From: an uncultured Prevotella sp.
GTDB taxonomy: Bacteria > Bacteroidota > Bacteroidia > Bacteroidales > Bacteroidaceae
Length of the DNA stretch: 29,378 nt
Direction of reading: 5' to 3'
Assembly (NCBI GenBank): GCA_905373605.1
Contig: CAJPTO010000007.1
Span: forward strand, 1-29,378
Below the pieces are notes generated by a model that ran no database searches, was not told where the DNA came from, and worked only from the letters and a program-made list of their open reading frames with translations. Numbering within the stretch: the first letter of the stretch is position 1; the number at the start of each line of letters is the position of its first letter. A program made the translations under genes and the position numbers. Of the stretch, positions 24,006 through 29,378 are shown in pieces.

Positions 24006-24052
24006 AAGCCATAGGCGCATCGTAAGCAAAGAAATGTGTTTGCTTATGGCTT
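24006..24052. terminator. Hairpin between convergent genes, possible bidirectional terminator
   Basis: TAAGCAAA (24023-24030) pairs exactly with TTTGCTTA (24039-24046), and the flanking AAGCCA (24006-24011) pairs with TGGCTT (24047-24052), leaving an 11-base bulge on the 5' side. It lies between the end of the ZnuC-like gene and the end of the leftward hypothetical gene. There is no proper T-tract on either side, so terminator function is uncertain. Confidence 0.45.
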
Positions 24053-24080
24053 GTTCTAAGCGACATGGTTTTGGCCGGTC

Positions 24081-24584
24081 TTAACGCCATAGTCGTTCTA
24101 TTATTTGTTGCTGGGTGTATTCAAAATAATTTCCGTTGCTGCCTTTATGACTTTCAAAAAAAGCGTAATCGAATGTCTTAAAGTTGATTTCTAAGAAACG
24201 GAAATAGTATTCATCCAAGTGATAGATGAACTTCGCTTTAAGACTTGTGTCTTGCTCGTTAAGTGTTTTAATGGCCTTTAATCTGCTTACCAGCTCGGTT
24301 AATTCTTCCTTTGTGACGTTATCAACCACTTTAGGATTAGGCAATGCAATTTTGAAAGCAAGCACTTCTGCGCCCTCTTCTTCCCACCATTCCCAAAGAT
24401 TATATTGCGACATGTCTTTCCCTGTGAGCTGATGAAGCGAAGTTGCCAACTTTTCGTATTCACTAAAATCTTCATCTCCGTTTTCATCGCAATACTCGGT
24501 GTAGTCCATAATGGACTTTAACACAATGGGATATAGCCTTTCTGCTGTTTCAAAGTCGGGCTCTATTTCTTCTCTCAATTCCAT
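24081..24584 (-). CDS. Hypothetical acidic cytoplasmic protein
   Basis: A 167-residue protein with no signal peptide and no membrane segment. I do not recognise it. It is acidic, especially in the first 80 residues (M-E-L-R-E-E-I-E-P-D-F-E and a D-E-N-G-D-E-D run), and rich in aromatic residues, with an N-L-W-E-W-W-E-E-E-G stretch near residue 65. It looks mostly alpha-helical. The start at 24584 follows an A-rich leader, usual for genes without a Shine-Dalgarno site; an in-frame ATG 18 codons earlier gives a basic extension and is less likely. It lies 160 bases downstream of the ABC ATPase on the same strand. The size and composition would fit a small immunity-type or adaptor protein, but that is only a guess. 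Confidence 0.7.
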   Translation of the reverse strand: MELREEIEPDFETAERLYPIVLKSIMDYTEYCDENGDEDFSEYEKLATSLHQLTGKDMSQYNLWEWWEEEGAEVLAFKIALPNPKVVDNVTKEELTELVSRLKAIKTLNEQDTSLKAKFIYHLDEYYFRFLEINFKTFDYAFFESHKGSNGNYFEYTQQQIIERLWR

Positions 24585-24743
24585 TTTTGTTTTTCTTTTT
24601 ATGGCTATCCATGCATTTGTGGCTCGAGAGGTGTGCATTTCAAGTTGTTACCACTAATGGCTAGTGGTACAAGCACACCTTGGCAGCCTGCTTGTTTGCG
24701 TTTTGGCGTGTAAAGAGGGTGCAGAAGCGTTGCACGATGCTGC

Positions 24744-25448
24744 TTATTGCGCAGCGAAATAGTTTTCCAACTCTTGTATTGCGGCCGTGTCTACTGTTTT
24801 GAAGTCGTTGATGATAAGGCCTTTTTCAAGCAAAACAATGCGCGACGAGATGTCAATGGTGTGTTGCAGGTTATGACTAGACACGATAACCGTTGTGCCT
24901 TCGCGCTTTGCAAACTTGGTGAGGATGGCTTTTAAGGCGTTTTGGCTGGTTGGATCGAGGAAATTGAACGGCTCATCAAGGATGAGGAATTGGGGTTGCG
25001 CAAGCATGGTGGCAATGATGCCCACCTTTTGCTTGTTGCCTGCCGAGAAGTCGCGTATCAACTTCTTTTGTCCCAATATCTCGCCGCCCATAAAGGTCTC
25101 GAATTGCTGCAAGGTTTCTTGCAAGTCTTCTTGGCTGATGTCTGAGATGCTTGCAATGAAGTCGAAATATTCTTCGGGAGTGAGGTAGTCGATGAGGAAA
25201 CCCTCATCAAGATACACGCCTGTGTGTTTTTTCCATGCTTCACTTAGTGTGGGGTTTATGCCGTTAAGGCTCACTTCGCCCGTGTCTGCCTTCACCAAGT
25301 CGGTGAGAAGTCGGAAGAGCGTTGTCTTACCTGAACCGTTATTTCCCACAAGTCCCACAATCTCATTGTCGGACATAGCAAAAACGGGGATAGAAACAGC
25401 CGTCTTATCCCCGTAATTTTTAGTCAAGTTGCTGATGTTAACTTGCAT
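24744..25448 (-). CDS. ABC-2-type transporter ATP-binding protein
   Basis: A 234-residue ABC ATPase of the group that works with ABC-2 exporters. Motifs: Walker A GNNGSGKT at 35-42, the signature in the variant form D-F-S-A-G-N-K-Q-K at 133-141, Walker B F-L-I-L-D-E-P at 154-160, and H-loop His192. Variant signatures of the S-x-G-x-x-Q-K type are usual in this group. The start at 25448 is chosen because the ten codons above it are Lys/Gln-rich and precede the usual M-x-V-x-I-x-x-L-x-K-x-Y beginning. No permease lies on either side: secA is upstream and a hypothetical gene downstream. Its transported substrate cannot be inferred. Confidence 0.88.
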   Translation of the reverse strand: MQVNISNLTKNYGDKTAVSIPVFAMSDNEIVGLVGNNGSGKTTLFRLLTDLVKADTGEVSLNGINPTLSEAWKKHTGVYLDEGFLIDYLTPEEYFDFIASISDISQEDLQETLQQFETFMGGEILGQKKLIRDFSAGNKQKVGIIATMLAQPQFLILDEPFNFLDPTSQNALKAILTKFAKREGTTVIVSSHNLQHTIDISSRIVLLEKGLIINDFKTVDTAAIQELENYFAAQ

Positions 25449-25513
25449 CTTTTGTTTTTGTTTGTGCGGCTTTTGCAAAGCTCAGCTTAGTGTAGAGCCG
25501 CGTTGTTGTTTTG

Positions 25514-25550
25514 TTCTTCTCCCCGCAAAACGCCTTTGCGAGGAGAAGAA
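25514..25550. terminator. Long hairpin between secA and the ABC ATPase gene
   Basis: Bases 25514-25529 pair with 25535-25550 over 16 positions with a single mismatch and a five-base loop. The structure lies about 80 bases past the secA stop on the minus strand. No T-tract follows on the minus strand, so it may be an attenuator, a 3'-end stabiliser or an atypical terminator. Confidence 0.5.
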
Positions 25551-25630
25551 ATGGTGGTTTTTATGCCTATGGTTGGTTTTGCTGTGCAGCATCGTGCTTG
25601 CAACAACCAACTTTTATCCACGCGTTTCGT

Positions 25631-28600
25631 TTAGACGATGCCCTTTCCGTGGCAGTCTTTAAACTTCCTTCCGCTACCACAAGGACATGGGTCGTTGCGT
25701 CTTGGCATCTGGTCTTTCATTATCGGTGTGCGCCTTTGTTGTGAGGCACTCTCGCGTGTATCGTGTTCGCGTGCCGAGCGTTGCGCCTCTTCATCGAGGT
25801 TTTGTTTGCTCTCGGTGTACTGTTGCTGTTGGCGAACCTCGGGAGCGGCCTCTTGTACGCGGTCTTCAACGTGCAACTGGGCACGCATCAGCAGGCTTGT
25901 AATGCGGTCGTTCATTTCGTTCACCATGTTATCGAAGAGCTTCACACTCTCAAGTTTGAAGACCAGCAGTGGGTCTTTCTGCTCGTAGGAAGCGTTTTGC
26001 ACGCTGTGTCGCAGTTCGTCAAGCTGGCGGAGATTTTCTTTCCAGCAATCGTCGATGATGTGCAGCATGATGTCTTTCTCAAACTGCTTAATCACCGATT
26101 TGGCTTCGGTGTCATAAGCCTCTTTGAGGTTGCAAACGATGTTGATGAGGCGTTTGCCGTCGGTAATTGGCACAACAATGCGCTCGAAGCGGTCGCCTTG
26201 CGTCTCGTATACTTCTTTTATGGTGGGGAAAGTAACCTCTTGCAGGCGGTCGGTTTTGCGTTTGAAGGTGCCCATTGCCGTTTGGAAGGTTCGCTCTTCC
26301 AGTTCTTCGCGCGGCGTGTTGATAAATTCTTCTTCGGTGAAGGGGCATTCCATGGCGAAAATCTTGATGAAAGCCTCTTTGCAACCTTCGTAGTCGTTGG
26401 TTTGTATGATGTTGATAACGCGGTCCCAAATAACGTTGGTGATGTCCATGCCGATGCGTTCGCCCATCAAAGCGTGGCGGCGCTTCTCGTAAATCACGGT
26501 GCGTTGCTTGTTCATCACGTCGTCGTATTCCAGCAAGTGCTTACGAATACCGAAGTTGTTTTCCTCAACTTTCTTCTGTGCACGCTCGATACTCTTCGAA
26601 ATCATTGGGCTTTCGATGCGTTCTCCATCTTTAAACCCAAGGCGGTCCATGATGCGTGCGATGCGTTCTGAAGCGAAAAGGCGCATCAATTTGTCTTCGA
26701 GCGACACGTAAAATACGGAAGAACCCGGGTCGCCTTGTCGTCCGGCACGACCGCGAAGTTGCCTGTCAACACGCCTACTCTCGTGCCTTTCGGTACCGAT
26801 GATGGCCAAACCGCCTGCGGCTTTCACCTCTGGTGACAGCTTGATGTCGGTACCACGGCCGGCCATGTTTGTTGCAATGGTCACTGCACCCAAGCCATTG
26901 GTGCTTTGTCCTGCCTTTGCAACGATGGAAGCTTCCTTTTGGTGTTGCTTGGCATTGAGCACTTCGTGGTCTATTTGGCGCATCTTGAGCATCTTGCTGA
27001 GCAATTCGGAGATTTCAACCGACGTTGTACCCACCAGTACGGGGCGGCCTTTGGAGCGCAAATCCTCAATCTCTTCAATCACGGCAGCATATTTTTCGCG
27101 TGCGGTTTTGTACACGCGGTCGTCCATGTCGTTGCGTGCGATGGGTCGGTTGGTGGGAATTTCCACAACGTCTAGCTTGTAGATGTCCCAGAACTCGCCT
27201 GCTTCGGTAGATGCTGTACCCGTCATGCCAGCCAGTTTGTGGTACATGCGGAAATAATTTTGCAGTGTAATGGTAGCGAATGTTTGCGTGGCGGCTTCCA
27301 CCTTCACGTGTTCTTTGGCCTCTACAGCCTGATGCAATCCATCACTCCAGCGTCGGCCTTCCATGATACGGCCCGTTTGTTCGTCAACAATCTTCACTTC
27401 GCCGTCGATAACCACATATTCGTCGTCTTTATTGAACATGGTGTAGGCCTTAAGCAGCTGTTGCAGCGTGTGCACACGCTCGCTTTGCACGGCGTAGTGG
27501 TTCAGCAGTTGGTCTTTGAGTTCCACCTTTTGCTCGTCGCTCATGGTCTTATCGGCCTCGAGAGCCGAGAGTTGTGTGGCGATGTCGGGCAATACGAAGA
27601 GGTTGGCATCGTTCACTTGCTTGGCAAGCCATTCAGTTCCCTTGTCGGTAAGGTCGCACGAGTTCTGCTTTTCGTCAACAACGAAGTAGAGCGGAGCCAC
27701 AGCTTCGGGCATCTTTCGGTTGTTGTTCTCCATGTAAACCTCTTCGGTTTTCAGCATTCCAGCCTTGATGCCCTCTTCAGAGAGGTATTTGATGAGCGGT
27801 TTGTTCTTTGGCAGCGACTTGAAAGAGCGGTAAAGCGAGAGGAAACCCTCGTCCATCTTCTTCTGGTCGTCTTTTTCTTGTCCTTCTGCAATGAGCTGTT
27901 TGGCCTCAGCAAGATATTGTGTGGCCAGTTTGCGTTGCACATCCACGAGGCGTTCCACCAGCGGTTGGTACTCTTCAAACATCTGGTCGTCGCCCTTGGG
28001 GATAGGCCCAGAGATGATAAGTGGCGTACGGGCATCGTCTACAAGCACCGAGTCGACCTCGTCGACGATGGCATAATTGTGCGACCTTTGCACCAAATCT
28101 TCGGGTGAGTTCGACATGTTGTCGCGCAGATAGTCGAAACCGAATTCGTTGTTTGTACCAAACGTGATGTCGGCCATGTAGGCTTTTCGGCGTTCGGGCG
28201 AGTTGGGACGGTGCTTGTCAATGCAATCAACCGACAGACCATTGAACATATAGAGCGGTCCCATCCACTCGGAGTCGCGCTTTGCCAAGTAATCGTTCAC
28301 CGTAACCACGTGAACGCCGTTGCCCGTAAGCGCATTTAAGAATACGGGTAGCGTGGCAACGAGCGTTTTTCCTTCACCCGTGGCCATCTCGGCAATCTTT
28401 CCTTGGTGCAATGCGATACCGCCAAAAATTTGCACATCATAGTGAATCATGTCCCACTTGGTGTCGTTTCCGCCTGCAATCCAGTGGTTGGAATAGATGG
28501 CATTGTCGCCTTCGATGCGCACAAAGTCTTTTGTGGCGGCCAAATCGCGGTCGAAGTCGGTTGCTGTCACCACGATTTCCTCGTTCTCGGTGAAGCGTCT

Positions 28601-28954
28601 GGCCGTGTCGTGCATGATACCAAAGGCCACAGGCATCACTTCATTGAGGGCTACTTCGTAAACATCGAGGGCCTCTTTCTCCAGTTTGTCAATCTGGTTG
28701 AACAGCGTTTCGCGCTCATCGATGGGCGTTTCTTCGATTTTCGCTTTCAGTTCGGCAATTTTTTCTTTCTGTTCCTTTGCTGCGTTCTGCACATAAGCCT
28801 GTATTTCTTTTGTTTTGGCGCGCAGTTGGTCGTTTGAGAGGGCCTTGATGTCATCGTAAGTGGCCTTAACCTTTTCAACAAGGGGTTGGATGAGTTTCAT
28901 GTCGCGCGTCGACTTATTGCCGAAGAGCGATTGTAGGATTTTATTTAAATTCAT
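25631..28954 (-). CDS. secA: Preprotein translocase ATPase SecA
   Basis: The 1107-residue motor ATPase that drives exported proteins through SecYEG. The N-terminus is typical, with a conserved L-N-K-I-L-Q-S-L-F-G start. Walker A is A-T-G-E-G-K-T at 191-197 and the DEAD-type box is D-E-V-D at 298-301, followed by S-V-L-V-D-D-A-R-T-P-L. Motifs of the second helicase domain include N-M-A-G-R-G-T-D-I-K-L and Q-L-R-G-R-A-G-R-Q-G-D-P-G-S-S. The C-terminus is a zinc-binding SecB/ribosome-interaction tail with Cys1090, Cys1092, Cys1101 and His1102. It is about 200 residues longer than E. coli SecA, mainly through insertions at about residues 60-95 and 330-460; a similarly enlarged SecA is usual in Bacteroidetes. 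It appears to be transcribed alone from a promoter near 29061. Confidence 0.97.
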   Translation of the reverse strand: MNLNKILQSLFGNKSTRDMKLIQPLVEKVKATYDDIKALSNDQLRAKTKEIQAYVQNAAKEQKEKIAELKAKIEETPIDERETLFNQIDKLEKEALDVYEVALNEVMPVAFGIMHDTARRFTENEEIVVTATDFDRDLAATKDFVRIEGDNAIYSNHWIAGGNDTKWDMIHYDVQIFGGIALHQGKIAEMATGEGKTLVATLPVFLNALTGNGVHVVTVNDYLAKRDSEWMGPLYMFNGLSVDCIDKHRPNSPERRKAYMADITFGTNNEFGFDYLRDNMSNSPEDLVQRSHNYAIVDEVDSVLVDDARTPLIISGPIPKGDDQMFEEYQPLVERLVDVQRKLATQYLAEAKQLIAEGQEKDDQKKMDEGFLSLYRSFKSLPKNKPLIKYLSEEGIKAGMLKTEEVYMENNNRKMPEAVAPLYFVVDEKQNSCDLTDKGTEWLAKQVNDANLFVLPDIATQLSALEADKTMSDEQKVELKDQLLNHYAVQSERVHTLQQLLKAYTMFNKDDEYVVIDGEVKIVDEQTGRIMEGRRWSDGLHQAVEAKEHVKVEAATQTFATITLQNYFRMYHKLAGMTGTASTEAGEFWDIYKLDVVEIPTNRPIARNDMDDRVYKTAREKYAAVIEEIEDLRSKGRPVLVGTTSVEISELLSKMLKMRQIDHEVLNAKQHQKEASIVAKAGQSTNGLGAVTIATNMAGRGTDIKLSPEVKAAGGLAIIGTERHESRRVDRQLRGRAGRQGDPGSSVFYVSLEDKLMRLFASERIARIMDRLGFKDGERIESPMISKSIERAQKKVEENNFGIRKHLLEYDDVMNKQRTVIYEKRRHALMGERIGMDITNVIWDRVINIIQTNDYEGCKEAFIKIFAMECPFTEEEFINTPREELEERTFQTAMGTFKRKTDRLQEVTFPTIKEVYETQGDRFERIVVPITDGKRLINIVCNLKEAYDTEAKSVIKQFEKDIMLHIIDDCWKENLRQLDELRHSVQNASYEQKDPLLVFKLESVKLFDNMVNEMNDRITSLLMRAQLHVEDRVQEAAPEVRQQQQYTESKQNLDEEAQRSAREHDTRESASQQRRTPIMKDQMPRRNDPCPCGSGRKFKDCHGKGIV

Positions 28955-29060
28955 TTTCGTTGTGTTATCTGTGTTGTGTAGCTGAATTTTTGCATCATCG
29001 GCATAAGCAAGTCAAGCGTTTTGCCGTTGTCCGGGCATAGGCTTATGGCCTAAGCGTCTG

Positions 29061-29068
29061 CAAAATTA
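29061..29068 (-). promoter_or_regulatory. Putative -7 box of the secA promoter
   Basis: On the minus strand the sequence reads TAATTTTG, a match to TAnnTTTG, about 107 bases before the secA start. No TTTG is seen at the -33 position. The predicted leader of about 100 bases contains a 7-bp inverted repeat (29002-29008 with 29041-29047) that may form a hairpin. Confidence 0.5.
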
Positions 29069-29125
29069 CAAATAAATTGGTTTATACGGCTCTATATTGG
29101 TCGTCAATCGGCCTTTACGCTCATT

Positions 29126-29378
29126 TTATTTGAGTGGGAGCGGCGGCACAACACAGGCGTTGGGAGCCCTGATGCGGATGAAACGGGCAATGGTTGGCGC
29201 AATGCGGTTGGTGGTTACGGGCGTAGCGATGGTGCAAGGCTTAACGCCAGCCCCGTAAATGATGATGGGGAAGGGCAGGTTGGCCGTTGCAGGCAATTGC
29301 TCTTCCTTGGTTTCCTCGTTGTAAATTCTCCATCCCGGTGCCACTTTGACGATGATGTCTCCGCTCACGGCGTGGTTG
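29126..29378 (-). CDS. C-terminal fragment of an alkaline-phosphatase-superfamily protein (partial)
   Basis: Only the last 83 codons are in the window; the 5' part lies beyond its right edge, so the in-frame GTG at 29368 is not the true start. The visible sequence begins N-H-A-V-S-G-D-I-I-V-K-V-A-P-G-W and continues with L-P-F-P-I-I-I-Y-G-A-G-V, then P-V-T-T-N-R-I-A-P-T-I-A-R-F-I-R-I-R-A-P-N-A. This is the usual ending of Bacteroidetes proteins annotated as alkaline phosphatase family or nucleotide pyrophosphatase/phosphodiesterase, in which the T-x-x-x-I-A-P-T-I segment follows the last metal-ligand histidine. Those enzymes are exported metallophosphatases. The active-site nucleophile and metal ligands are outside the window, so activity cannot be judged. 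It points the same way as secA, 57 bases upstream of the secA promoter box. Confidence 0.75.
   Translation of the reverse strand, partial: NHAVSGDIIVKVAPGWRIYNEETKEEQLPATANLPFPIIIYGAGVKPCTIATPVTTNRIAPTIARFIRIRAPNACVVPPLPLK

Noticed and set aside
25763..26671. 302-codon plus-strand frame within secA
   Set aside because: It is an antisense shadow of the SecA C-terminal region, which is clearly coding on the minus strand.

Overview
The window looks like chromosomal DNA of a Bacteroidetes bacterium, most probably Prevotella or a close relative (Prevotellaceae). The signs are a complex I operon with fused nuoC-nuoD and no nuoE, nuoF or nuoG; an oversized SecA of 1107 residues; a prolyl tripeptidyl peptidase very like the Porphyromonas enzyme; short Leu-rich lipoprotein signals; few Shine-Dalgarno sites; and -7 boxes of the TAnnTTTG type used by the Bacteroidetes primary sigma factor. 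The species is inference, since no rRNA or other marker is present.

Layout. Positions 1-852 hold no convincing gene, only short repeats and the nuo promoter. Positions 853-10856 are a complete rightward eleven-subunit NADH dehydrogenase-like operon, nuoA-B-CD-H-I-J-K-L-M-N, closed by a strong terminator. A leftward hypothetical lipoprotein gene (11130-11873) converges on it and has its own terminator and a near-consensus promoter. A secreted GH35 beta-galactosidase (12286-14169) follows, with a 22-bp palindromic repeat array and a long perfect hairpin behind it. Positions 14712-20594 form a compact rightward unit: serine acetyltransferase, THUMP-domain RNA methyltransferase, prolyl tripeptidyl peptidase and PurD. 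An unusual mirror-image array of 8-bp degenerate repeats (about 20600-20878) separates this from a second rightward cluster (20935-23912): an unidentified multi-pass membrane protein, a YqaA-type membrane protein, and a ZnuA/ZnuC-like metal transporter pair without a permease. From 24081 to the end everything is leftward: a small acidic hypothetical protein, a lone ABC-2-type ATPase, secA, and the C-terminal end of an alkaline-phosphatase-superfamily enzyme cut by the window edge.

How the parts work together. The nuo genes encode one respiratory proton pump whose electron-input module is missing here. The middle unit mixes sulfur/cysteine metabolism, rRNA modification, peptide digestion and purine synthesis; these are linked by co-transcription more than by a shared pathway. 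The znu-like pair would take up zinc or manganese but needs a permease encoded elsewhere. SecA is the motor for exporting the lipoproteins, the beta-galactosidase and the peptidase. No mobile element, CRISPR array, tRNA or rRNA was found. The least ordinary content is in the non-coding repeats, not in a new multi-gene system.
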